Shown here piece after piece: positions 8,879 to 17,366 of a DNA stretch of 64,000 nucleotides. The stretch is taken from positions 3,669,001 through 3,733,000 of the forward strand of contig NZ_CP029617.1 in the NCBI RefSeq assembly GCF_003945545.1, written 5' to 3'. The position numbers were made by a program, and so were the translations under genes. This DNA comes from Streptomyces sp. WAC 01529 (GTDB lineage Bacteria; Actinomycetota; Actinomycetes; Streptomycetales; Streptomycetaceae). Each line of letters opens with the position of its first letter. The first letter of the stretch is position 1. The notes under the pieces are model-generated. The model saw nothing but the letters and a program-made list of their open reading frames with translations. It was not told where the DNA came from and searched no databases.

Positions 8879-11206
8879 CTAGGACAGCGGCTTGAAGCCC
8901 CGCAGCCGCAGGCTGTTGCCGACCACGAAGACCGAGGAGAAGGCCATCGCGGCCCCCGCGATCATCGGGTTGAGGAGCCCGGACGCGGCCAGCGGCAGCG
9001 CCCCGACGTTGTAGGCGAAGGCCCAGAACAGGTTCGACCTGATCGTGCCCAGGGTCCGCCGCGAGAGCCTGATCGCGTCCGCCGCCGCCCGCAGGTCACC
9101 CCGTACGAGCGTCAGGTCGCCCGCCTCGATCGCCGCGTCCGTCCCCGTGCCCATCGCCAGGCCCAGGTCGGCCTGGGCGAGGGCCGCCGCGTCGTTGACG
9201 CCGTCGCCGACCATGGCGACCGAGCGGCCCTCGGCCTGCAACCGCTTGACCACGTCGACCTTGTCCTGCGGCATCACCTCGGCGATGACGTGCTCCGGCG
9301 CGATGCCGACCTCCGCCGCCACCGACGCCGCGACCGCCTTGTTGTCACCGGTCAGCAGGATGGGCGTCAGGCCGAGCGCCCGCAGCCGCGCGATCGCCTC
9401 CGCGCTGGTGTCCTTCACCGCGTCGGCGACCTCCAGGACGGCCCGCGCCTCGCCGTCCCAGGCGACCGCGATGGCCGTACGCCCCGCGGCCTCCGCCTCC
9501 GCCTTGGCCCGCTCCAGCGCCACCGGAAGACGTATCTCCCACTCGGCGAGGAGCGCCTCCCGGCCCACCAGGACCGCGTGGCCCTCGACGATGCCCTGCA
9601 CGCCGCGCCCCGCCACGTTGGCGAAGTCCTCGGGCGTGGGCAGCGCGCCGACCCGCTCGGCGGCACCGGCCGCGACGGCCCGGGCGATGGGGTGCTCGGA
9701 GGAGTGCTCCAGGGCGCCGGCCAGGCGCAGCACCTCGGAGGCCGAGGTGCCGGGAGTGGTGTGCGTGGCGAGCAGGGTCATCTTGCCGGTGGTGACCGTT
9801 CCGGTCTTGTCCAGGACGATCGTGTCGACCTGGCGGGTGGACTCCAGGACCTCCGGGCCCTTGATCAGGATGCCGAGCTGGGCGCCCCGGCCGGTGCCGA
9901 CCATGAGGGCGGTCGGCGTGGCGAGACCCAGGGCGCAGGGGCAGGCGATGATCAGTACGGCGACGGCGGCGGTGAAGGCGGCGGTGAGACCGGCGCCGTT
10001 GCCGAGCCAGAAGCCGAGCGTGGCGAGCGCCAGGCCGATGACGACCGGCACGAACACCGCGGAGATCTTGTCGGCGAGGCGCTGCGCAGCCGCCTTGCCG
10101 TTCTGCGCGTCCTCCACGAGCTTGGCCATGCGGGCGAGCTGGGTGTCGGCGCCGACGCGGGTGGCCTCGACGACGAGGCGTCCGCCGACGTTGAGGGTGG
10201 CGCCGGTGACGGAGTCGCCCTCGCCGACCTCGACGGGCACGGACTCGCCGGTGAGCATGGAGGCGTCCACGGCCGACGCGCCCTCGACGACCTTGCCGTC
10301 CGTGGCGATCTTCTCGCCGGGGCGGACCAGGAACCGGTCGCCGGTCCTCAGCGCGCCGACCGGGACGGTCTCCTCGCGGCCTCCGTCGCGCAGCACGGTC
10401 ACGTCCTTGGCGCCGAGCTGGAGCAGCGCCTTGAGCGCGGCCCCGGCCTTCCTCTTGGAGCGGGCCTCGAAGTAGCGCCCGGCGAGGATGAAGGCGGTGA
10501 CTCCGGCCGCGGCCTCCAGGTAGATGTTGCCCGCGCCGTCGCTGCGGGCGATGGTCAGCTCGAAGGCGTGCGTCATGCCGGGCGTGCCCGCGGTGCCGAG
10601 GAACAGGGCCCACAGCGACCAGAGGAACGCCGCCGACGTGCCGACCGAGATCAGCGTGTCCATGGTGGCCGCGCCGTGCCGCGCGTTGGTGAAGGCGGCC
10701 TTGTGGAAGGGCCAGGCGGCGTACGTCACGACGGGCGCGGCCAGGGTGAGGGAGAGCCACTGCCAGTACTCGAACTGGAGGGCGGGCACCATCGCCATCG
10801 CGATCACGGGGACGGAGAGCAGCACCGCCGTGACCAGCCGCTCGCGCAGCGGCCGCAGCCCGTCATCACCGGTGCCGTCGGCGCCACCCGCGTCGCCCCG
10901 GCGCCCCTCGCCGTCCTCGTCCGACGGCACGCCGTCGTCTCGTACGGGCGTGGGCGCCTGGGCCGTGTACCCGGTGGCCTCCACGGTCGAGATCAGGTCC
11001 TGTACGGAGACGTTTTCGCCGCGGTAGCTGACCTTGGCCTTCTCGGTGGCGTAGTTGACGGTCGCCTCGACGCCGTCCATGCGGTTGAGCTTCTTCTCGA
11101 TCCGGGCGGCGCAGGAGGCGCAGGTCATGCCACCGATGGCGAGTTCCACTTCTGCGGTGGAAGCGGTGGCGGCCGCCTCGGGGGTGCCGGGTGTGGTGGT
11201 GGACAT
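8879..11206 (-). CDS. copA: Copper-exporting P1B-type ATPase
   Basis: This 775-residue copper-translocating ATPase carries an N-terminal heavy-metal domain with GMTCASC at 26-32, a low-complexity acidic linker (about 90-120), and eight membrane segments. CPC (in IIACPCALGLATP) lies near residue 420, the phosphorylated DKTGT near 465, an SEHP motif, and GDGVND near 661. CPC and SEHP mark Cu(I)/Ag(I) specificity. The ATG at 11204-11206 has GAGGAG about 9 nt upstream. It is divergent from the secreted His-rich protein gene, and CsoR-type palindromes lie between the two, so both are probably induced by copper. Confidence 0.95.
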   Translation of the reverse strand: MSTTTPGTPEAAATASTAEVELAIGGMTCASCAARIEKKLNRMDGVEATVNYATEKAKVSYRGENVSVQDLISTVEATGYTAQAPTPVRDDGVPSDEDGEGRRGDAGGADGTGDDGLRPLRERLVTAVLLSVPVIAMAMVPALQFEYWQWLSLTLAAPVVTYAAWPFHKAAFTNARHGAATMDTLISVGTSAAFLWSLWALFLGTAGTPGMTHAFELTIARSDGAGNIYLEAAAGVTAFILAGRYFEARSKRKAGAALKALLQLGAKDVTVLRDGGREETVPVGALRTGDRFLVRPGEKIATDGKVVEGASAVDASMLTGESVPVEVGEGDSVTGATLNVGGRLVVEATRVGADTQLARMAKLVEDAQNGKAAAQRLADKISAVFVPVVIGLALATLGFWLGNGAGLTAAFTAAVAVLIIACPCALGLATPTALMVGTGRGAQLGILIKGPEVLESTRQVDTIVLDKTGTVTTGKMTLLATHTTPGTSASEVLRLAGALEHSSEHPIARAVAAGAAERVGALPTPEDFANVAGRGVQGIVEGHAVLVGREALLAEWEIRLPVALERAKAEAEAAGRTAIAVAWDGEARAVLEVADAVKDTSAEAIARLRALGLTPILLTGDNKAVAASVAAEVGIAPEHVIAEVMPQDKVDVVKRLQAEGRSVAMVGDGVNDAAALAQADLGLAMGTGTDAAIEAGDLTLVRGDLRAAADAIRLSRRTLGTIRSNLFWAFAYNVGALPLAASGLLNPMIAGAAMAFSSVFVVGNSLRLRGFKPLS

Positions 11207-11243
11207 GGTGCGGGCTCCTCGTGACGCGCTCATGGTGCTCCGC

Positions 11244-11262
11244 GATACCCGGGGCGGGTATC
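11244..11262. promoter_or_regulatory. CsoR-like operator 1
   Basis: GATACCCGGGGCGGGTATC is a near-perfect palindrome of the TACCC/GGGTA type bound by CsoR copper repressors. It lies in the copA leader between promoter and start codon, so it could act as a roadblock site or as an extra operator. Confidence 0.6.
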
Positions 11263-11278
11263 GATCTGACGAGGACCA

Positions 11279-11307
11279 GTTATACCCCTGGGGGGTATAA
11301 AACGCAA
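11279..11307 (-). promoter_or_regulatory. copA promoter with CsoR operator 2
   Basis: On the minus strand TTGCGT (11302-11307) and TATAAC (11279-11284) are separated by exactly 17 bp. The palindrome TATACCCCTGGGGGGTATA at 11281-11299 fills the spacer and touches the -10. This is the layout expected for copper-relieved repression by CsoR. Confidence 0.75.
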
Positions 11308-11331
11308 GAGCGACCACTCGGCACCCCGGAC

Positions 11332-11359
11332 TTGACTTGATACCCCTAGGGGGTATCGT
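11332..11359 (+). promoter_or_regulatory. His-rich protein promoter with CsoR operator 3
   Basis: TTGACT at 11332-11337 and TATCGT at 11354-11359 are 16 bp apart. GATACCCCTAGGGGGTATC at 11339-11357 is a perfect CsoR-type palindrome covering the spacer and most of the -10. The start codon of the secreted protein lies 34 bp downstream. Confidence 0.75.
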
Positions 11360-11392
11360 CGACACCATCGAGCATCGAGCCAGGGAGTCGTC

Positions 11393-12373
11393 ATGAACAC
11401 CGGCCTGAAGATCACCGCATTCACCGCCGCCGTCGCCGCGACCTTCGGTACCGCGTACGGAGTGGGCAAGGGCGTCGGCCCCGTCACCGACCGGACGCCC
11501 GCGGCTCAGCACCACGAGGAAGCGGCTCAGCACGACGAGGAGGAGGGCGCCGGGCACGGCGAGGGAACCGCCCCCGGCGGCCTCCAGATCTCCGAGCGGG
11601 GCTACACGCTGGACCTCAGGACCCCGCGGATCGAGGCGGCCCGCCGGGACACGCTGCGCTTCGCCGTCGTCGAGGACTCCACGGGCCGCGGCGTCACCGC
11701 GTACGAGAAGGAACACGACAAGGAGCTGCACCTCATCGTCGCCTCACGCGACCTGACCACCTACCGCCATCTGCACCCGACCCGCGCGGCGGACGGCACC
11801 TGGTCCACCCCGGTCGAACTCCCCGAGGCGGGCGGCTACCGCGTCTTCGCCGACTTCCGCCCCGAGGGCGCGAAGGAGGGCCTGACGCTCGGCGCGGACC
11901 TCGCGGTGGCGGGCGAGTCGGAGCCGAGGGAGCTGCCCGCGCCCAGCACGACCGCGAAGGTGGACGGTTACGACGTGACGCTGAAGGGCGGGCTGAAGAC
12001 GGGCACGGGCGGCGACCTCACCCTGAACGTGGCGAAGAACGGCAGGCCCGTCACCGACCTCCAGCCCTACCTGGGCGCGTACGGCCACCTGGTGGCCCTG
12101 CGCTCCGGCGATCTCGCCTATCTCCACGTCCACCCGAACGGCGAGCCCGGCGACGGCAGGACGAAGGCGGGCCCCGGCGTCTCCTTCATGGCGACGGTGC
12201 CGAGCGCGGGCGCGTACCGCCTGTTCCTGGACTTCAAGCACGAGGGGAAGGTCCGCACGGCGGCGTTCACGGTCCACGCGGGGGGCGGCGGGCACGCGGA
12301 GAAGGACGGGGGCGGACACGCCGAGAAGGGCGGGGGCGGGCACGCCGAGAAGAGCGACGGCCACCAGCACTGA
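11393..12373 (+). CDS. Secreted His-rich copper-responsive protein
   Basis: This 326-residue protein begins with a signal-like segment (Lys6, hydrophobic 8-25), then a His/Glu-rich linker at 39-57. Two beta-sandwich-like repeats follow, each with a histidine cluster (YRHLHP and YLHVHP), and the C-terminus has three GGGHAEK repeats ending in HQH. The histidines and the CsoR-controlled promoter shared with copA suggest extracytoplasmic copper binding or handling. AGGGAG precedes the ATG. No enzyme motif is visible. Similar proteins occur next to copA in other streptomycetes, but I know of no assigned function. Confidence 0.82.
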   Translation: MNTGLKITAFTAAVAATFGTAYGVGKGVGPVTDRTPAAQHHEEAAQHDEEEGAGHGEGTAPGGLQISERGYTLDLRTPRIEAARRDTLRFAVVEDSTGRGVTAYEKEHDKELHLIVASRDLTTYRHLHPTRAADGTWSTPVELPEAGGYRVFADFRPEGAKEGLTLGADLAVAGESEPRELPAPSTTAKVDGYDVTLKGGLKTGTGGDLTLNVAKNGRPVTDLQPYLGAYGHLVALRSGDLAYLHVHPNGEPGDGRTKAGPGVSFMATVPSAGAYRLFLDFKHEGKVRTAAFTVHAGGGGHAEKDGGGHAEKGGGGHAEKSDGHQH

Positions 12374-12423
12374 CCGCCACCGCCTCCCCGCCCCTCCGCC
12401 TCCCGCCCCCACGCCTCCCGCCC

Positions 12424-13209
12424 CTACGCGCCCGGCGCCACCGCCGCCAGCTCCTCCACGCTCCCGGCCATGACGGCCCGCACATGCCGGGTCAGATGCT
12501 CGATCGGCCAGTCCCACCAGGCCAGTTCGAGCAGCCGCGCGATCTCCTCGCCGCCGAAGCGGCGGCGGATGAGCCGGGCCGGGTTGCCGCCGACGATGCC
12601 GTAGTCCGGCACGTCGTCGACGACCACCGACCCCGACGCGATGACCGCGCCGTGCCCGATTTTGACGCCCGGCATGACCGTGGCGCGGTAACCGAACCAG
12701 ACGTCGTTGCCGACGACCGTGTCACCGCGCCCCGGCAACCCGGTGATCAGGTCGAAGTGCTCGCTCCACGACCCGCCCATGATCGGGAACGGGAACGTCG
12801 ACGCGCCGTCCATCCGGTGGTTGGCACCGTTCATGATGAACCGCACGCCCTCGCCCAGCGCGCAGAACTTCCCGATCACCAGCCGCTCGGGGCCGTAGTG
12901 GTAGAGGACGTTGCGGGTCTCGAAGGCGGTCGGGTCGTCGGGATCGTCGTAGTACGAGAAGTCGCCGACCTCGATCAGCGGCGAGGTGACGAGCGGCTTC
13001 AGCAGCACCACGCGCTCCTGCCCGGGCATGGGGTGCAGAACATCCGGATCGGCGGGCACGAGGGGCGAGGACGGCGCGCCGGGCGAGGAAGGCGATGACG
13101 GCACGGAGGACGCGGAAGACGCGGAGGGCACGGAGGACGCGGACGGCACGGAGGACGCGGACGGCACGGAAGGAACGCCGGAGTCGGAGGTCATCCCCTC
13201 ATGATCCAC
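12424..13209 (-). CDS. Vat-like O-acetyltransferase
   Basis: This 261-residue left-handed beta-helix acetyltransferase is closest to the xenobiotic (streptogramin A, Vat/CatB-related) group. It shows IGKFCALG, MNGANHRMDG, a GDTVVGNDVWFG hexapeptide block, PGVKIG and GGNPAR. The family normally starts near residue 55 here. Residues 1-54 are an added Ser/Pro/Val-rich tract encoded by a short tandem DNA repeat. The GTG at 13209 lies one base after the TGA of the mycothiol-dependent enzyme, which supports coupled translation; ATGs at 13194 and about 13028 are alternatives. Acetyl-CoA-dependent antibiotic inactivation is possible; the actual substrate is unknown. Confidence 0.82.
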   Translation of the reverse strand: MDHEGMTSDSGVPSVPSASSVPSASSVPSASSASSVPSSPSSPGAPSSPLVPADPDVLHPMPGQERVVLLKPLVTSPLIEVGDFSYYDDPDDPTAFETRNVLYHYGPERLVIGKFCALGEGVRFIMNGANHRMDGASTFPFPIMGGSWSEHFDLITGLPGRGDTVVGNDVWFGYRATVMPGVKIGHGAVIASGSVVVDDVPDYGIVGGNPARLIRRRFGGEEIARLLELAWWDWPIEHLTRHVRAVMAGSVEELAAVAPGA

Positions 13210-13210
13210 G

Positions 13211-13894
13211 TCAGTCGAAAAGCCCCAACTCCTTTTCCGCCGCGCCCGCCAGCTCGTACCGCGTCCCCGTCAGCGGCCGCCCCGAGCAGAGCCGGATGAG
13301 GGTCGGCGCGTCGCCGATGTAGCGGGCCGGTGGCCGCCGGCCGTCCGTGGCGCCGAGGACGAGCGGCTCGTCCAGGCCGTCCACGTCGGCGTGGACCGCG
13401 AGACCCGGCGTCGCCGCGCTGAACGGGGACCGGCTGTGCTGCGCCAGCAGCGGCAGCGCGTCCACGAGCCCGTCCCCGCCGTACGCCCCCGGCTTCCCCC
13501 ACGCCTCGCGTACGTCACCGGCGTGCACCCACTCCCCGAGGGCGATGCCGTCGAGGCGCCCCTTGGCGGCGGCCATGATGGGCCCGACCTCGGACATGCC
13601 GCGCTCCAGCTCGTCCACGACGCGGGAGTTGGGCCAGTCGGCGCGCTCGGCGATGTCGCGTTCGTTGCTCTCCGGGCTGAAGACGCCCTCGCCGTAGCGG
13701 CTCTCCACGACCCGCATCAGCGCGGACCCGCAGTGCGCGAGCACGTGCCGCACGGTCCAGCCGGGACAGCAGGTGCGGACCGCGAACGCCTCGTCGGGCG
13801 CGGACCTCAACAGAGGGATCAGGGCGTCGCGTTCGGTGCGCAGGAGCCGTCCGGCGCGCTCGGGCTCGTAAGTCTCGTCAGCAGCAGTGGTCAT
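13211..13894 (-). CDS. Mycothiol-dependent maleylpyruvate isomerase-like protein
   Basis: This 227-residue protein of the MDMPI/DinB-like fold has an N-terminal four-helix part with WTVRHVLAHCGSA, containing the conserved His-rich metal-binding pattern, and a later GEWVHAGDVREAW segment. It ends in the small C-terminal MDMPI domain. Actinobacterial members use mycothiol for isomerisation or detoxification; the substrate cannot be told. The ATG at 13892-13894 has no strong ribosome site. It is co-transcribed with the Vat-like gene, with one base between stop and start, so a joint detoxification role is plausible. Confidence 0.85.
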   Translation of the reverse strand: MTTAADETYEPERAGRLLRTERDALIPLLRSAPDEAFAVRTCCPGWTVRHVLAHCGSALMRVVESRYGEGVFSPESNERDIAERADWPNSRVVDELERGMSEVGPIMAAAKGRLDGIALGEWVHAGDVREAWGKPGAYGGDGLVDALPLLAQHSRSPFSAATPGLAVHADVDGLDEPLVLGATDGRRPPARYIGDAPTLIRLCSGRPLTGTRYELAGAAEKELGLFD

Positions 13895-14020
13895 GGCGAA
13901 AGCCAACCGCCCGGGACCCGCACACGCAACGGGCGCGCTGGACATATCCAGCCCGCCCGTCAAGGAGGCCCAAGAAGACCTGCATACCTCCCGGGGGTAC
14001 ACAAGAGTTACCCTCCCCCC

Positions 14021-14689
14021 ATGGCCCACGACGAGACCGCCGCAGAGACCGCCCCCGCCCTGCGCGACCGCTGGCTCAGGACGCTTTTGCGCGCACGGGA
14101 CACCGACGAGTGCGTCTACGACCCCTACCGCTTCGCCGACAACCTGCTCGCCCGCTGGGCCGAACCCCAGCGCCGCTACCACACGACCGCGCACCTCACG
14201 GCGGTCCTCGACCACATCGACGTGCTCGAGGACCACGCCGACGACCCCGAGCTGGTCCGGCTGGCAGCCTGGTTCCACGACGCGGTGTACGCGCCCGACC
14301 GCTCCCAGAACGAGGAGCGCTCGGCCCGCCTGGCCGAACGGGCCCTGCCCGAGGCGGGCCTGTCGGACAGGCAGACGTCCGAGGTGGCTCGCCTGGTCCG
14401 CCTGACCGTCACCCACGACCCGGCCGACGGCGACCACAACGGCGAGACGCTGTGCGACGCGGACCTGGCGATCCTGGCGGCGGCCCCGGACGCGTACGCG
14501 GCCTACGCGGCGGCCGTCCGCGAGGAGTACGGCTTCGTGCCGGACGAGGCGTTCCGCGCGGGCCGGGCGGACGTCCTGCGCCAACTCCTCGCGCTTCCCC
14601 GCCTGTTCAGGACCCCGTACGGCGCCGCCCACTGGGAGGCCCCGGCGCGCGAGAACCTCACCACGGAACTGGCCCTGCTGGCCCCCTGA
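14021..14689 (+). CDS. HD-domain metal-dependent phosphohydrolase
   Basis: This 222-residue HD-superfamily protein has RRYHTTAHL (first metal His) and WFHDAVYA (HD), followed by VTHDP and DADLAIL, which would complete the divalent-metal site. The HD family hydrolyses phosphate esters of nucleotides; no further specificity is visible. The ATG at 14021 follows a C-rich stretch without a clear ribosome site. It is followed after 53 bp by the DinB-GNAT fusion on the same strand and probably shares a transcript with it. Confidence 0.85.
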   Translation: MAHDETAAETAPALRDRWLRTLLRARDTDECVYDPYRFADNLLARWAEPQRRYHTTAHLTAVLDHIDVLEDHADDPELVRLAAWFHDAVYAPDRSQNEERSARLAERALPEAGLSDRQTSEVARLVRLTVTHDPADGDHNGETLCDADLAILAAAPDAYAAYAAAVREEYGFVPDEAFRAGRADVLRQLLALPRLFRTPYGAAHWEAPARENLTTELALLAP

Positions 14690-14742
14690 GCCGCCCCTTA
14701 AATCCCCGCGCGGCCGCACGGCCCCTCCCGTACGCTCGCCGG

Positions 14743-15813
14743 ATGCTGCTCATGGGTGGGGACAGGATCGACGAGGCCGTCGCGCACGCGGCGCGGGCGC
14801 TGCGCGCGGTGGCCGACCGCGACTGGAGCGTCAAGGCGGGCGGGCTCGACTGGAGCTGCCTGGAGACGGCGGAACACATCGCGGGCGATTTCGTCGCCTA
14901 CGCCGGGCAGTTGACGGGCCGGGCCACCGACGGCTGGGTCCCCTTCGAGGTCACGCTCGACGAGGGCACGGGCCCCGAGGGCGCGATCCACGTGATCGAG
15001 GCGACCGGCCGCCTGCTCGCGGCGACGGTCCGCACGACGCCGCGCGGGGTCCGCGGCTTCCACCCCTACCCCTGCGGCAGCGCGGACGCGGCGGGCTTCG
15101 CCGCGATGGGCGTCGCCGAGGTGCTGCTCCATACGTACGACATCTGCGAGGCGCTCGGCGCCGGCGCGGAGCCGCCGGCGGAACTCTGCGGGGCGGTGCT
15201 CGCCCACCTCTTCCCGCACGTACCGCTTTCGGGGGGCTCGCTCTGGCGGGTCCTGCTCTGGGCCACGGGCCGAGGCACCCTGCCGGGGCGCGCCCCGCTC
15301 CCGTCCTGGCGCTGGCACAACGCCCGCTCCCTGCCGGCCGGCCCGCTCGCGCTGCGCGAGGTGTCCCCCGCGGTCGCCGCGGACCTCGCGCTGGGCGGCA
15401 CGGGCGGCCTGACCTGGATCGAGGGCGGCCCCTTCAACGGCACGCGCGGCGCCGCCGGAAAACTGGCGAAGGCGTACGCGGACGGGGTGCACCGCCCCGA
15501 GTGGGGCATGTACGTACTGGTCCGCACGGAGGACGAACTGGCGGTGGGCGCGATGGGTTTCCACGGCCCGCCGGACGATGAGGGCCGCGTAGAAATCGGC
15601 TACGACCTAGCGGAACCAGCAAGGGGTCGTGGCTATGCCACGACGGCATTGCGGACCCTCTCCCAGTGGGCCCTGTCCCACCCCGATACCACGTCCCTAC
15701 TGGCCCGGGTGGACCCGGAAAACAAGCCATCCCAGTCAGTCCTGACCCGAACAGGCTTCACCCGCCACCCGGACCGGGACGACACGCAGATCTACGTCCT
15801 GCACCAAATTTAA
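14743..15813 (+). CDS. DinB/MDMPI-like and GNAT fusion protein
   Basis: This 356-residue protein joins two modules. Residues 1-205 are a DinB/maleylpyruvate isomerase-type helical bundle (WSCLETAEHIAGD, VAEVLLHTYDI). Residues 206-356 are a GNAT acetyltransferase with an acetyl-CoA site around RGRGYATTAL and the usual ENKPSQSVLTRTGF strand. The fusion suggests a thiol-dependent or metal-dependent step coupled to N-acetylation, but no substrate is known. TACGCT at 14731-14736, 6 bp before the ATG, would make a leaderless transcript possible. Repeat copy 4 follows the stop. Confidence 0.83.
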   Translation: MLLMGGDRIDEAVAHAARALRAVADRDWSVKAGGLDWSCLETAEHIAGDFVAYAGQLTGRATDGWVPFEVTLDEGTGPEGAIHVIEATGRLLAATVRTTPRGVRGFHPYPCGSADAAGFAAMGVAEVLLHTYDICEALGAGAEPPAELCGAVLAHLFPHVPLSGGSLWRVLLWATGRGTLPGRAPLPSWRWHNARSLPAGPLALREVSPAVAADLALGGTGGLTWIEGGPFNGTRGAAGKLAKAYADGVHRPEWGMYVLVRTEDELAVGAMGFHGPPDDEGRVEIGYDLAEPARGRGYATTALRTLSQWALSHPDTTSLLARVDPENKPSQSVLTRTGFTRHPDRDDTQIYVLHQI

Positions 15814-15827
15814 GCGGGCGCCACGGA

Positions 15828-16005
15828 AAGCCCCGCAAGGGGCGCGAGGAACGGCGCGAGCAACCCCCACCCACCCGCAGGGAAGCCCCGTAAGGGGCGC
15901 GGGGAACTGCGCGAGCAACCGACGCGGACCCGCGCACACCAGTCCCACCGAACCCGCGGGTACGTCGTGGCTTGGCGCGCAGTTCCCCGCGCCCCTAGGG
16001 GAGCC
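15828..16005. repeat. Dispersed repeat family 1, copy 4
   Basis: This copy has two left arms in tandem (15831-15872, with a GAACGGCGCG variant, and 15884-15925) and one right arm at 15961-16005. It separates the fusion gene from the MFS exporter. The tandem left arms show that the arm itself can be duplicated. Confidence 0.88.
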
Positions 16006-16028
16006 ACCCGCACCGCCCACCGAAGGGA

Positions 16029-17360
16029 ATGCCCCGAACCCCCCAGACGTTCGCCCCTGATATGCCGTCCCCCGCCCAGCGCGCAGCGCCCCGCATGCCG
16101 ATAGCCGTACACATGCTCGGCCTCGCCGTCTTCGCCCTCGGGACGAGTGAGTTCATGCTCTCGGGGCTCCTGCCGCCCATCGCGGAGGACATGAACGTCT
16201 CCATCCCCCGCGCAGGCCTCCTCATTTCCGCCTTCGCCATCGGCATGGTCATCGGCGCCCCCCTCCTCGCCGCGGCGACCCTGCGCCTGCCCCGGCGCAC
16301 GACCCTGATCACCCTGATCACGGTCTTCGGCCTCGGCCAGGTCGCCGGCGCCCTGGCGCCTTCGTACGAGGTGCTCTTCGCGTCCCGCGTGATCAGCGCC
16401 CTGGCCTGCGCCGGGTTCTGGGCGGTCGGCGCGGCCGTCGCCATCGCGATGGTCGACTTCGGTCAGCGCGCCCGCGCCATGGCGGTGATGCTCGGCGGCC
16501 TCTCCGTCGCGAACGTCCTCGGCGTCCCGGCCGGCGCCTTCCTGGGCGAGCACTTCGGCTGGCGCTCGGCGTTCTGGGCGGTCGCCGCGGCCAGCGCGCT
16601 CGCCCTTGCGGGCGTCCTCACGCTGATCCCCCGCATCCCGCTCCCCGCCGAGAAGCCGCGGCTCAAGCGGGAACTCTCCATCTACGCCGACCGCCAGGTC
16701 CAGCTCTCCATCGTGGTCACCGCGCTCGCCGCGGGCGGCGTCTTCTGCGCGTTCTCCTACCTCTCCCCGCTCCTGACGGACGTGGCGGGCCTCGCCGACG
16801 GCTGGGTCCCGACGGTCCTCGCGCTCTTCGGCGTCGGCGCCCTTCTCGGCACGGCGATCGGCGGCCGGTTCGCGGACGCGCACCTCTTCGGGGTGCTGCT
16901 CAGCGGCATCGCCGCGTCCACCGTCTTCCTCGTCTCGCTGGCCCTGTTCGCCGCCACCCCGGCCGCGGCGATCGCGCTGTCGTTCCTCATCGGGGTCTCC
17001 GCGTTCTATACGGGCCCGGCCCTCAACGCCCGCATGTTCAACGTCGCGGGCGCCGCCCCCACCCTGGCGGGAGCGACCACGACGGCCGCGTTCAACCTCG
17101 GCAACACGGGCGGCCCCTGGCTCGGCGGCACGGTCATCGACCTCGACTTCGGCTACGCGGCCACGGCCTGGGCGGGCGCGGCGATGACGGCGACGGCACT
17201 GGCGACGGTGGCACTCGCCCTGCGCCTGCGCCCCGTAGGGGCGCGGGGAACTGCGCGACCAGCCCAAGCGGAGCCGCACGCGGAAACCGACCGAACCCGC
17301 GGGCCCGTCGTGGCTGAGCGCGCAGTTCCCCGCGCCCCTGATGGGGCGCCTCAGCGCTGA
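16029..17360 (+). CDS. Cmx/CmlR-like MFS drug exporter with repeat-derived tail
   Basis: This 443-residue MFS protein has 12 predicted helices and the EFMLSGLLP signature of Cmx/CmlR chloramphenicol exporters in helix 1; a proton-coupled drug antiport role is inferred. The transporter itself ends near residue 400 (VALALRLR). The last roughly 42 residues are translated from copy 5 of the intergenic repeat and have no family counterpart, so the native stop has been lost. The start could be 16029 (weak GAAGGG) or the internal ATGs at 16062 and 16095; the conserved region begins at 16095. Confidence 0.85.
   Translation: MPRTPQTFAPDMPSPAQRAAPRMPIAVHMLGLAVFALGTSEFMLSGLLPPIAEDMNVSIPRAGLLISAFAIGMVIGAPLLAAATLRLPRRTTLITLITVFGLGQVAGALAPSYEVLFASRVISALACAGFWAVGAAVAIAMVDFGQRARAMAVMLGGLSVANVLGVPAGAFLGEHFGWRSAFWAVAAASALALAGVLTLIPRIPLPAEKPRLKRELSIYADRQVQLSIVVTALAAGGVFCAFSYLSPLLTDVAGLADGWVPTVLALFGVGALLGTAIGGRFADAHLFGVLLSGIAASTVFLVSLALFAATPAAAIALSFLIGVSAFYTGPALNARMFNVAGAAPTLAGATTTAAFNLGNTGGPWLGGTVIDLDFGYAATAWAGAAMTATALATVALALRLRPVGARGTARPAQAEPHAETDRTRGPVVAERAVPRAPDGAPQR
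17229..17350. repeat. Dispersed repeat family 1, copy 5, inside a coding region
   Basis: The left arm is at 17229-17262 and the right arm at 17308-17350. Unlike the other copies it is read through in frame by the MFS exporter gene, which stops at 17358-17360 just beyond the right arm. The copy also separates that gene from the convergent DUF4031 gene. Confidence 0.88.
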
Positions 17361-17366
17361 GACCTG

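Noticed and set aside
8879..11731. Long frame extending copA upstream to 11731
   Set aside because: The extension would run through the CsoR operators and promoter and into the divergent gene; the ATG at 11204-11206 with GAGGAG is clearly the start.
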